Source: Musa acuminata AAA Group (lineage: Eukaryota > Streptophyta > Magnoliopsida > Zingiberales > Musaceae). From it: 64,000 bases of DNA. The stretch is from NCBI RefSeq assembly GCF_036884655.1, contig NC_088340.1, forward strand, positions 11,100,001-11,164,000, written 5' to 3'. The notes below the pieces were generated by a model. It was not told the DNA's origin. It saw only the letters and a list, made by a program, of their open reading frames with translations, and did no database searches. This document shows, in pieces, positions 49,480-60,260 of this stretch. Positions within the stretch are counted from its first letter, which is position 1; every line of letters starts with the position of its first letter. Position numbers and translations under genes: made by a program.

Positions 49480-50285
49480 AACAAGTGCTAATGAGTGAAA
49501 TCTCTCAAGGGAGACCACAGAGACTCAAATGAGAGAATGAGCCTCACTCTCATAGTTAAGGGGAATTTATAAGAAAGGGACCAATATTTCTTCTCCCGTA
49601 TTGAAGACAAGTGTCCCTTCAGATCAAATTTGAGGCGACACCAATAAAATGAAATCATACCTCTATAGCATTAGAAGACAAATAAAGAAACCTAAACATT
49701 GTGTCATATAAATGATGACCAAGCAGAGGGACTTGTAGATCAAACTTGACTGGGATGAAGTACTTAGTTTGCAAGTGATCTAGGTGTTGTATGCTCATCA
49801 CTAATTCTTTAACATATGTGTTTTTCATGAACTCTAGGTCTTGAAGAACCTTTGGGTTCACGAGAACTAACTCTCCCAATAAGGGGGAGGATGGAACTTC
49901 CTCCACCCTTGGGTTGTCTAAGGATAAAGCGTCAACCTCCTTGGTTATCTAGCGATCGTAAGATCAGGTGGAGCCTGTGCAAGAAAGGAAAAGCATCATA
50001 ACCTACAAAGATAGAAGAACAAGATGCTAAAGTGCCGACATGCAAAGAAGATGATATGCTCAGGAACTGACCCGCTATCACGAAGAGGACCAATGATTGA
50101 CACGCCTTATAGATGAGAACTAGGGCTAAGGAGAGAAAGCTCCCAAGAGGGACCACAGATGCTCAAATGAGAGGATGAGCCTCACTCGCATAGTTAAAGT
50201 AGATTTATAAGAAAGGGAATAGTCTCTCTTCTCCAATATTGAAGATAAGTATATCTTTAGATCAAATTTGAGGCAACACTAATTG
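49480..50285. repeat. Direct repeat pair ~630 bp apart
   Basis: A segment of about 150 bases at 49490-49640 recurs at 50120-50280. Shared phrases include GGGAnCACAGA, ATGAGCCTCACTC, CATAGTTAA, ATTTATAAGAAAGGGA, AATATTGAAGA and AGATCAAATTTGAGGC. The stretch between them holds an 83-codon minus frame without a recognised domain. It may be a tandem duplication or the two ends of a small decayed element. Confidence 0.65.
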
Positions 50286-50329
50286 ATGAAGGGGCACCTC
50301 GGGAAGCATAAAGGCGATCAATATATGAA

Positions 50330-50458
50330 GACCATCTCGGAGAGTGTAAATATACTTGAGATATATGAGTCGAGAAAATTTGATTCCCATAAGAAGAAAC
50401 CTATTACAACAGGAGGCACAAAGCAAATTGTGCCAAGGTGCATAAGTTAAGAAAACTA
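50330..50458. repeat. Left arm of the ~79 bp tandem array
   Basis: About one and a half units of the array that resumes at 61135 lie here, sharing TATATGAGTCGAGAAAAT, AAGAAGAAACC and AGGAGGCACAAA. Element A begins immediately after at 50459, which shows that A inserted into, or recombined with, this array. Confidence 0.7.
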
Positions 50459-51714
50459 TGTTAGGATCATAAAGGCACTAAGAGCAGGCGGGAGGGGGGA
50501 CGGGGGAGAGGGGGCGAGTGGTGAATTAGTGCTTTTAAAAAATTATGATTTAAAAACTTTTATTTGATGAAACTAGTATCGAAAATGCAATTAACTTAAA
50601 ATGTGAGTAAGAGTAGTGAGCAAGTAAATCAATTAGTAATAAGAATAAAAATTATAAAGAAAAAATATAAATTAGATTTATAGTGGTTATGTCATCCCGA
50701 CCTATGTCTACTACCAATTCCTATTCTCTCGAGGCCATCGGCTTTCATTACCGATCTTCTTTTCAACGAGCAAAGATCAACTACTCTTGTTATAACCCTT
50801 TCTCCTTTTCATAGGATCAGGAGAGAACCTTTATGCTCATCTTTTCTAAATAGACCTCACTCCTTCATTAGAAAGACTTCTAAACCCTAGGAGGAAGAGA
50901 CTCAACACTTAGATATTACACACTTTTTTTTTCCTCAAGAATTATTTCCCCCTTCTTATCTTTTTCTTGCTATCTCAAGCAAGAATAAGCGGGGTATTTA
51001 TAGGCCATAAATGACTTTAGAAATGGAGTCAAAAATTTAAATGCAAGCGGTGATACCATCACCTAACACGATCTAGAAGACTATGTCCTAGCAACAACAC
51101 CGCTTGACACTGGCGGTACCACAGTTGAGTCTTCCGAAATTGTATACTCGGTACTTTCTAGCTCATAGGTGGTTCCACTACCTGGTCGAGTGGTGCCATC
51201 GCTTGACCTAATTGCAGGTCACTGAATGAGCCTTCCAATAGGCTTAATTCAGTCATGATTAAGACCTAATGAGCCCTTAATTGAGTTGGTATGGTTACAC
51301 AAAAAACTAATTCAATTACAACCTAAATTACTTCGATCAAGACACAAATGATTAGAAACATGAATCCTATGTTGTCTAGCATGTCATGGTTTATTCGGTG
51401 CTTCGTCTGAACCTTTGGCGTATCGTCATCTCCTTCGATGTATTGCCTGATCCATTGGTATGTTGATCTCCTACAATGTTCGATCTTCTTGGCATAATAC
51501 TCGATTATTCTGGCCCGATGCCCGAACTCATGGCACAAAGTTTATTTTTCGGCATATCGACCAATCTCTGACATGATGCTCTCCGGCCCAACGTCTAATT
51601 CTCCTACTCCAATGGATTTACCTTTCTATGATCAAAGTTAGTTTTCCATCACTCAAATGCTTATTAGATCATAACTTAATTAATTAATTTCATCATCAAA
51701 TCCGAGATTCAATA
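50459..51714 (-). repeat. 3' LTR of element A
   Basis: In genome order it starts TGTTAGGATC and ends GATTCAATA (CA decayed to TA), 1256 bases. The TATA box on the transcribed strand is 51002-50995 (TATAAATA). A cluster of GGCGGTACC-type palindromes lies on its upstream side at about 51045-51200, and a G-rich tract lies near the U5 end at 50487-50516. Confidence 0.82.
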
Positions 51715-52049
51715 ATCTTTCATTTTTTTGATAATAACAACAAATTGATGGCAGAGTTTTAACTAAACTCCTCGTATCTATATGACATATTAAAATACAC
51801 TTGAATTCAAAAAATGATAACCTTTAAATTCAAGTCAAAATAATTTTAATGATAGTGACTTTCATATCATAGTTAAAATATCATTGCATACATCATAAAA
51901 TCATAATTTCAAATCATCATGCGTTAAGATATCATTGTATGCATAATTTTAAATCATCAAAATTTTAAATCAAATCATCAAAGATTACATTCAACTTCTC
52001 CCCCTTTCTCATCAACAAAAAAGAGAATGGTGTAAGTTTATTACTTCTC

Positions 52050-52230
52050 TTTAAAGTATGTAAGATACTAAATTTTTACTTCTCTTTGAGACGTGCAAGC
52101 TAGCAATTTTTATTTTTCTTTTGAGATATAAAAGCTAGCAATTCTTTGCTTCTCTTTTGAGATGTGAAAGCTAGCATTTCTTTGTTTCTTTTTTGAGATG
52201 TAAAAGCTAGCAATTCTCTCTCTCCCTTTG
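52050..52230. repeat. Internal minisatellite of element A
   Basis: Four or five units of about 37-40 bases share the phrase GAGATGTnAAAGCTAGCAATT and CTTCTCTTT. The array is bounded by two copies of a CTCCCTTTnTCAT motif. The same array, longer, sits at the matching place in element B (55080-55520). Confidence 0.8.
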
Positions 52231-53584
52231 TCATTGTGAAGGTATAATTTTTCTCTCTTTATATTAATGTTTCAATCATAACATGAAAGAGATCATAAAT
52301 AATTAATTTGGTGATGGGGTATACAATTCATGAATATAAGAGAGTCATATGAAATAAATAAAATTTAAGTTATGAATACTGAGAAATCAAGTGAAAAATC
52401 ATGATTCATTTAGATAAATATCCTCTTTAGTAAATAATAAAAAAAATCTTAGAAGAGCAATTAGTAAATCTCAAGTATCAAGTGAAAGATAATGATTCAT
52501 GTGGATAAATATTCTCTTTAATAAAATGAGAGAATCATATGAGAATAAATAATAAAAGTTCTCGATTCATGCATTTGAATAAGTATTTTTCAATGAAGAG
52601 TGAGTTTGAATACATTTTAATGTATCTCTAATAATTAGATCCTTAGGATGTGCATATATATACTTTCATTCCTTGGGTAAGGATTCTTTATAAGTAGATG
52701 TATCCAAGTTGCTTTGGAGAGAAGAAATTAAATTATAAAATTTAAAATAATCAAAATTATTTTTTTAGTTCAAGAGATTCAAAAATAATAAAAATAGATT
52801 TATCAATCTTTTATTGAAAACTCGATAAGCTTTAAAGATAGAAAATTTTTCAAGAAAAATGCATTCTTCTTTTACTATCCATTTATGTGACTGATTTCAT
52901 ACTAACATGCTCAAATCTTCTATGCCAAAGTCATGCATAATCGTTTAAAAACGAAAAATAAGTTTCGTCATCACAATCATTAAGATCAATAGTGTAACCA
53001 TTTACTAATAAAATATATTCAATCAAAAGATTTGATTTATTACCAATAATTTAATTCCAATGATCTTTCCTTTATTATTGTTGTTTCGGTTAGTGAGCTT
53101 TGTGAAGTATGTTGGATCTCCCATCATATGTCTTGAGTATCTATTATCAAGATATTATCTTTTGCTCGTAGCTTTCGATTGTAGATATATCTACAAGAAA
53201 GATATGTTTGTTTTAGGTACCTATTTAATTTTAGGAACCCAAACTAATTTATGAGAGTTGTACTTTTTAAATGAATATTTATAAGCATAATGATCACATC
53301 TACTATAAAATTACATTTAACTTCAAGGGAAACATGTAATATGGGTTCTTTAACAAATGTAGTTGGCTTTTGTTGAGTGTTACTACTCACAAAGTTGATT
53401 CCTTCCTTTTTACATAAATGATCTTTATTAGCAAGAATAATATTTAATGATTTGCTATAAATTTTAAAATGTTCTAATATTTGTTATAATAATAAATTTT
53501 CTTTTTTGTATAAATCTAACTCTTCATATTTAGTGTAAGGAATTAACATGCAATTGTCATATTTATTTTTTAATTTATCAAATT

Positions 53585-54743
53585 TGTTAGGATTGAAATT
53601 GAATGCTTGTTCATAAGCCTAGTGAAAGTAAAGTAAGGAGGAAGTGAAGCAATTACAAAATAAGTAAATGATAATAATAGAAATGCACATTGATTTATAG
53701 TGGTTCAATCGTCGTGACCTATATCCACTCCTGATTCCTCTTCACTCGAAGCTACCGGCTTCCACTACCGATTTTCTTTTAACGGGCAAAGATCAACTAT
53801 CATTTTACACTTGATTCTCCTTTTGATAAGTTTAGGAGAGAATATTTACACCTCCACTTACTCTTCTCTTAAACCACACTAACACTTAGAACTTGAGAGG
53901 AGTTCTCACAAGATTACAATAGCGTTTTTCTATTTTTTTTGCTCTCAATTCTTGTGTAAGTTAACTAGAGATGAGAGGGGTATTTATAGGCCTCAAGTGG
54001 ATTCAAACTTAGAGCCTAAAAGTATCTCAATCTCGGTTTTCGGGGTATTAGTGGTACCACCGCTTGTGCTGGGCGGTATCATCGCCTGCAACACTGAAAC
54101 TGGGCGGTACTACCACTTGGGAGACTATGTTTGAGTGGTACCACCGCCTGATAGTCTCAGAGATTAAGTCTGGGTGGTGGTACCGCCCAGACTAGCAGTA
54201 CTACCGCTTGACACAATCTCAGAGACTGTGCCACCGATGGTTCCATCTGTTGGGTTATTGTTTGGGCCTTTTACTTAAACCAACACAGCCCAAACTTGGG
54301 CCTAATTAGCCCCTAATTGAGTTGGCCCAATTCTAACCTAATTATGCCTAAAACCTATTTCAATCTAGACAATTATTATAAAGCTAATCAAATATTATCC
54401 GGCATGTCATTAGTTCATCGACGCTTCATCCGAATCTTCGTGCATTGTTCTCTCTTATGGTGTATTGCCCAATCGACCAGTTGACCTCCGAAACTCTAAT
54501 TTTCTTGGTGCAATTTTTACTCTTCTTGGCCCAATGCCCGAACCCATGGCATGAAGTCTTATGTCAATACATCGGCCAATCCTCCGGCTCGACATCCAAT
54601 CTTCTGACATGTTCTACTCCGGCCCGACATGATTCTTCCTGATTTTAAATGTCTCTCCCTGATCAAAGCTTCCTTTGTCACTCAAAACGTATATTAGATA
54701 AACACTATCAATTGGTTTCATCATCAAAATTCGAGATTCAACA
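53585..54743 (-). repeat. 3' LTR of element B
   Basis: It starts TGTTAGGATTGAAATTGA and ends GATTCAACA in genome order, 1159 bases. It is about 86 bases shorter than the partner LTR because the G-rich segment between two ATTGA direct repeats near the U5 end is missing. The TATA box is at 53988-53981 on the transcribed strand. Palindromic GGCGGTACC motifs lie at about 54045-54245. Confidence 0.88.
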
Positions 54744-54760
54744 ATCTCTCCCTTTTTGAT
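54744..54760 (-). other. Polypurine tract of element B
   Basis: On the transcribed strand the sequence AAAAAGGGAGAGAT abuts the TG of the 3' LTR, the position where plus-strand DNA synthesis is primed. Element A has the matching but decayed tract at 51715-51731. Confidence 0.75.
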
Positions 54761-55079
54761 GATGACAACCAATTGATGACGGAGTTAACCTTAACTCCCC
54801 CTATCATATTGTCATATTGATAGAACCTTGAATTCAAATTGAATTCAAGTCAAAGTAATATTTCATCATGAATATATGCAACACATTATATGCATATCAT
54901 TGCATTGCATGCATCATTATCATAAGTTTTGCATGCATCATAATAAATATTTCAAATCATCATGGTATCAAAATATCAAAGTATATTACATCCTACTATG
55001 TATGATTCTCATATCATCATATCTTCTCCCTTTGTCATTAACAAAAAAGGAGAAGTGCAATTATCAAAGTTTAAAGATA

Positions 55080-55520
55080 TGAAAGGTTACTATTTAGTAA
55101 ATTTTTCATCACTTTAGAATATTCAAGCTAGTGAGTTTCTTTTTTCTATTTTGAGAAGTGCAAGATAGCTTATTTTTGTATTTTCTTGAAGTGTGCAAGC
55201 TAGCAAGTTTTTCTTCCTTTTGCAATGTGCAAGTTTCCAAATTTTACATCTTGAGCTAGCAATTTTTGAAATATACAAGATAGTATATTTTGTATCTTTT
55301 TGAAATGTGTAACTTAACAAGTATTGCTTCTCTTGAGATTTGCAAGATAGCACTTCTTGCTTCTCTTTTGAGATAAGCAAGCTAACAAGTTTGCCTCTCT
55401 TTGCGATATGCACGCTAGCATGATTTGTTTTTTCTTGAAATATGCTACGTAGCAAATTTAGGTTCTTTTTTAAGATATGCACCATAGCAATTCTCTCTCC
55501 CCTTTTGTCATTAGCAAAAA
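55080..55520. repeat. Internal minisatellite of element B
   Basis: About ten to twelve irregular units of 35-42 bases share forms of TTTTGAnATnTGCAAGCTAGCA. Two CTCCC(C)TTTTGTCATTA motifs bound the array (about 55025 and 55497). The units leave a 138-codon minus frame with repeating peptides, which I take as a by-product of the repeat. Confidence 0.82.
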
Positions 55521-56801
55521 GAGAGGAATAACAATACAATAATACAATTCATTTCTCTTTACATCAATTTTTAAATTATCACATAAAGTATAACAAGAAA
55601 AGTTTAGTGATAAGATATACCTACATAGTAAAAATCATATCATGAAAGGTAAGATCATATGAATACCAAAAGACATGATTCATTTTGATAAATATTCTCT
55701 TTAATAAAATGCAAGAAATAATTTGAGAAAAAAAAGTGAGGGATCTTGATTCATATAAAGAAACTATCAAGTTTTGATTCCAAGAATTCAAGAGCGATCA
55801 TGATATAGATATAAATTTTCCTATAGCAAATAGAATCATGAGAGAACACATAAATGATCTCGATTTATGTATAATAATTCTCATGATTCATATAGTAAAT
55901 CTGCTCTTTAAATAAAATACCAAGAAAAATCATAGGAGTAAAAAGAAGAGATCTTTATTCAAAAAAAAATCTTAAGTAATTCCAAGAAATCAAGAACATG
56001 ATTTGGATAAAGCTCGTTCAAATTCAAATTATCAAATTATCAAAATTACGTTCAAGAGATTCAAAATGGCATAAATAACTTCATCAATTTCTTAGTAAAA
56101 AATCGATAAGATAGAGAAAAATAAATTTTCAAGAAAAATGCTTTCATTTTTTAGTTGTTTCAATTTAGGTGATTTTATTTCTTACAAGCATGCCTAAGTT
56201 TTTACACTAAATTAAAATATGCATTATCGTTTAAAAGCAAAGTTCATCATCACAAAAATCATCATGCATAATTTCAAAATATAAACTCATTAAGCATGAT
56301 TTCAAATTATCATTACATTATTTCTTCAAGCATGATTTCATAAAGCGTTTTTAATCAAAATCATTTTGTTTATTGTAGTAATGTATTTTCCTTCTTTGCA
56401 TCAATTATTCAATCATATCATGAGATATACAAATCATAAATACAAAGAAATCATGTAAGTGTAACACATAATTTCAAAACATAAGATTTTAAATCATTAT
56501 GCATCATTAAATATACAAAATGATCATTTTCAATTAAAATGATAAAGTGAATCTAACTCATCATACTTAGTGCTAGGAGTAAGTATACAATTGTCATGCT
56601 CAATTTTTTATTTTCAAAATCACTAGAAAGATAAGCATGATCCCAAAACTTTCAATATTTTCATTACATCATTAAATATATAATTTTTTTAAAAAAAATA
56701 TATATAATTTTTCTAAACTAAATTAAAAATAACTCATGAAAAGCATCAAGTAATTTCAAAATAAACTAAGGGGATTTTGATTACCTTATCGTCAAAAGCT
56801 A

Positions 56802-57473
56802 TTAAGGCGTAGTTTGCCACATCGCCTTTGTTAGTTTTTTCTTCATCTTCCGATGAATTCGATTCGTCCCAATCCACATTGAGTGTTTTCTTTTCTTTTG
56901 TAGCTTCTTCTTTTTAGATTCATTTTTGTTTTTTGATTCTTTTTTTAAGAATTTTTTAAGCTTTATAGTCAAGAGTTCAAAGTCATTATCACTTGAGCTT
57001 TCGCTCGAGCGGTCTTCATTTGTTCTAAGTGTCAAATCCTTTATATTCTTTGAAAGGTTGTTCTCAAGCCCTTCATAAGCATTGCAAGTCATCTCATAGG
57101 TCATTAATGACCTGATAAGTTTTTCAAGAGGGAAATTATTCAAATCATTGGCTTCTTGAATAACCGTTATTTTAGGGTTCCAACTCTTTGGAAGGAATCT
57201 CAATATTTTATTAACGAGTTCAAAATTCAAAAAATATTTGCCAAATGCTTTTAGACTATTGACGACATCCGTAAAATAAGTACACATATCTCCAATAGTC
57301 TTGCTTGGTTCCATTCGAAACAACTCAAAATCATATATCAAAATATTAACTTTAGAATCTTTAACCCTACTTGTGCCTTCGTGTGTGATTTTAAGAGTGT
57401 CAAATATCGAAAGTGGTTTAACAAATAGACACTCGATTGAACTCATTTTTATATAAAGTGCAAAATAAGACAT
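56802..57473 (-). pseudogene. Decayed gag of element B (UBN2 type)
   Basis: The 223-codon frame carries the UBN2/copia-like gag pattern: ITHEGTSRVKDSKVNIL, FELFRMEPSKTIGDM, FTDVVNSLKAFGKYF, VNKILRFLPKSWNPKI and LIRSLMTYEM. Compared with element A's copy the N-terminal part lies in another frame (shift near 57430), and the C-terminal tail changes frame again near 56900. The zinc knuckle present in A is absent here, and the region passes from lysine-rich sequence straight to the acidic linker. It is not expected to give a working Gag. Confidence 0.8.
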
Positions 57474-57730
57474 TCATAGCCTTGGCATTTAAAGAGAAAG
57501 TCTTCTTCTCTGACTCATTCCAATCATTCATTGGAAGAAAGGACATTTCAAATCCGTTTTTAATAATATTTCATAAATCAAGGTTCAAAAAAAGCAAGAA
57601 AACTCTTATTTGAGTTTTTCAATAAATGTATTATGTCCCATTGAACATGAGAGGACGAATGATAGAAAAGTCCTCTTGAAAGCCGAAAAGAGCCATTTCT
57701 CTAGGGTGTTAAACCAAATGAGAAAAACAT

Positions 57731-57743
57731 GTCTCTGATACCA
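57731..57743 (-). other. Primer-binding site of element B
   Basis: TGGTATCAGAGAC on the minus strand begins two bases after the 5' LTR end. This is the tRNA-iMet-type site used by most plant copia elements. Confidence 0.85.
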
Positions 57744-57745
57744 AC

Positions 57746-58990
57746 TATTAGAATTGAGTCAGCACTAAGAGAGGGGGCGGGGGGGGGGGGAGGGGGTGAA
57801 TTAGCGCAGCGGATAAAAACATCGATTTGAAATTTCTTCGTACGATAAAAATCAATCTTGGAAGATAACTTAAAATTGAATACTTATTTGTAAGCATAGT
57901 GAAAGCAAAGTAAGGAGGAAGTGAAGCAATTACAAAATAAGTAAATGATAATAATAAAAATGCACACCGATTTATAGTGGTTCGATCGTCGTGACCTATA
58001 TCCACTCTCGATTCCTCTTCACTCGAGGCCACTGGCTTCCACTATCGATCTTCTTTTAATGGGCAAAGATTAACTACCCTTTTACACTCGATTCTCCTTT
58101 TGATAGGTTCAGGAGATAACCTTTACACCCCCACTTACTCTTCTCTTGAATCACACTAACACTTAGAGCTTGAGAGGAGTTCTCACTAGATTACAATAGT
58201 GTTTTTCTACTTTTTTTGCTCTCAATTCTTGTGTGTGTTAACCAGGGATGAGAGGGGTATTTATAGGTCTCAAGTGGATTCAAACTTGACGCCTAAAAGT
58301 GTCTCATCCTTGATTTTTGGGGTATTGGCGGTACCACCGCCTGTGCTGGGCGGTACCATCGCCTACAGCACTAACATTGGGTGATACCATCGCTTGACAG
58401 TCTCGGAGACTGAGTCTGGGGGGGACCACCGCCCAGACTGGCGGTACCATCGCCTGACATAGTCTCGGAGATTATGCCACCGACGGTTCCATTTGTTAGG
58501 TCAATATTTGGGCATTTCACTTGGCCTAACATAGTCCAAAGTTGGGCCCAATTGGCCCCTAATTGATTTGGCCCAATTCCAAACCAATTATGCCTGAAAC
58601 CTACTTCAATCTACATAATTATTATAAAGCTAATCGAATATTATCCGACATGTCATTAGTTCATCGGTGCTTCGTCCGAATCTTCGGTGCATCGTCCTCT
58701 CTTGCGGCCTATTTCCCAATCTGCTAGTTGACCTCCGCAACTCTGATTTCCTTGACGTAATTTTTGCTCTTCTTGGCCCGATGCCCGAACCCATGGCCCG
58801 AAGCCTTTTGCCGATACGTCGATCGATTCTTCGGCTCGATGTCCAATCTTCTGAAATGTTCTACTCTGACCCAACATGATTCTTCATGCTTTTAATTATC
58901 TCTCCCTGATTGAAGCTTCCCACGTCACTCAAAACGTAAATCAGATAAATACTATCAATTAGTTTTATCATCAAAAATTGAGATTCAACA
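57746..58990 (-). repeat. 5' LTR of element B
   Basis: 1245 bases, from TATTAGAATTGAG (TG decayed to TA) to GATTCAACA in genome order. It keeps the long G-tract (57773-57797), the TATA box (58265-58258 on the transcribed strand) and the palindrome cluster upstream of it (58325-58495). Confidence 0.88.
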
Positions 58991-58995
58991 AAATT

Positions 58996-60099
58996 TACTA
59001 GAGAGATAAACATGATCCTTTTTTAGCAATTTATATTTCTTACCAATTAATTTAAATTCATCATACAAATCATGAAATGCATTAAGTAATTCATTATAAG
59101 GTAAAGAGATTTCAAGTGAGTCACATACCTGGTCTTCGAAGGCCATAAATGCGCAGTTCACCACTTCATCTTCATTGGTTTGCTCTATATCTTTTGATGC
59201 ACTTAATTCATCTCAAGTTAATGCATTTCACCTTCACCTTGAGTTCTTTCTTTACCTTATTGGTTTGCCATAAATGCGTAGTTCACCACTTCACCTTGAG
59301 TGTTTTCTTTTTCTTTTGTATGATCTTCTTCAGTTATGGACACTCACTTTTGAAGTGCCCCAACTACTTGCATTTATAGCAAATGATTGTGTCCATTTTG
59401 AGTTTATTTTTATTCTTAGAATCTTATTTTACAGGATTTGTTTTGTTTCTTTTCATGAACATTTTAATTTTTTTTAAAGAGTTCCAAGTCCTCATCATTA
59501 CTTGAGGTTTCATTCGAGTAGTCTTCTTTAGTTTCAAGTACAATATCTTTCTTGTTCTTTGAAAGGTTATTCTTATGTTTATCATGTGCCTTACAAATCA
59601 TTTCATAGGTCATTAATGATCATATAAGTTCTTTAAGAGAAAAATTGTTCAAGTCCTTTGCTTCTTAAATTGCAGTCACCTTTGGATCCTAATATTTTGA
59701 AAGAGATCTTAGAATTTTGTTAACAAGTTTAAGATTAGTAAAATATTTATCAAGAACTTTCAAACCATTGACAACATCCATAAAACGAGTGTACATGTCA
59801 CTAATGATTTCGCTTGACTTCATTCTAAATAATTCAAAACTATGTACCAAAAGATTAATCTTAGATTCTGTAACTCTATTTGTGCCTTCATGAGTAACTT
59901 CAAGGATGTGCCAAATATCATATACAGTTTCATAAGTCAAAATACAATTAAACTCATTTTTATCTAAAGCACAAAACAAAGCATTCATAGTTTTAGCATT
60001 TAAAAAAAATATTTTCTTCTCAAAATCATTCCATTCATTCATTAGTTTAGAGGATTTTTGAAAACCAAATTCAACGATATTCCATAAATTAAAATTCAT
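58996..60099 (-). pseudogene. Decayed gag region of element A with zinc knuckle
   Basis: The best frame (60099-59689) starts MNFNLWNIVEFGFQKSSKLM and carries the UBN2 gag pattern (ILEVTHEGTNRV, FELFRMKSSEIISDM, VNKILRSL). Beyond 59689 the similarity continues with several in-frame stops. A CCHC zinc knuckle reads CYKCK-stop-LGHFKSEC at 59381-59340, with an amber codon at 59366-59364. Next comes an acidic linker and a NELLNAFHDLYDEFKLIGKK helix typical of plant copia polyproteins. Element B cuts the frame at 58990. The gene is dead through stops and insertion. Confidence 0.78.
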
Positions 60100-60260
60100 A
60101 GAAAATAAAAAAATTCTTATTTATGTTTTTCAATGCATGTAGTCCATCCCATTGAACATAGGAGAGCGAGTGATATAGTGACCCTCTTGATTGCCAAAAA
60201 AAACTATTTAATCTCTCTTAAGTGTTAAACCAAATGAGAGAACTTGGCTCTAATATCAAC

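Larger units (their letters stand above)
53585..58990 (-). mobile_element. LTR retrotransposon B (gag-only), nested in element A
   Basis: A complete 5.4 kb element read right to left. It has a 3' LTR (53585-54743), a polypurine-like tract next to it (54744-54760, AAAAAGGGAGAGAT on the transcribed strand), internal DNA with a decayed gag (56802-57473), a primer-binding site TGGTATCAGAGAC (57743-57731) complementary in type to tRNA-iMet, and a 5' LTR (57746-58990). It is flanked by a 5-base duplication, AAATT. Internal DNA is only about 3.0 kb, with no pol domain visible. It is closely related to A in LTR and internal sequence and inserted later, since it lies inside A. Confidence 0.9.
53580..58995. 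repeat. Target-site duplication AAATT flanking element B
   Basis: AAATT occurs at 53580-53584 directly before the element's TG and at 58991-58995 directly after its terminal CA. Joining the flanks across one copy restores a continuous stretch that aligns with the corresponding internal segment of B near 56620-56650. Confidence 0.88.

Noticed and set aside
49655..49906. 83-codon minus frame between two direct repeats
   Set aside because: No recognised domain. It could be transposon debris, but a gene call cannot be supported.
55123..55539. 138-codon minus frame in element B
   Set aside because: It follows the 35-42 base minisatellite and repeats short peptides in step with it. No homology to a retroelement protein is seen.
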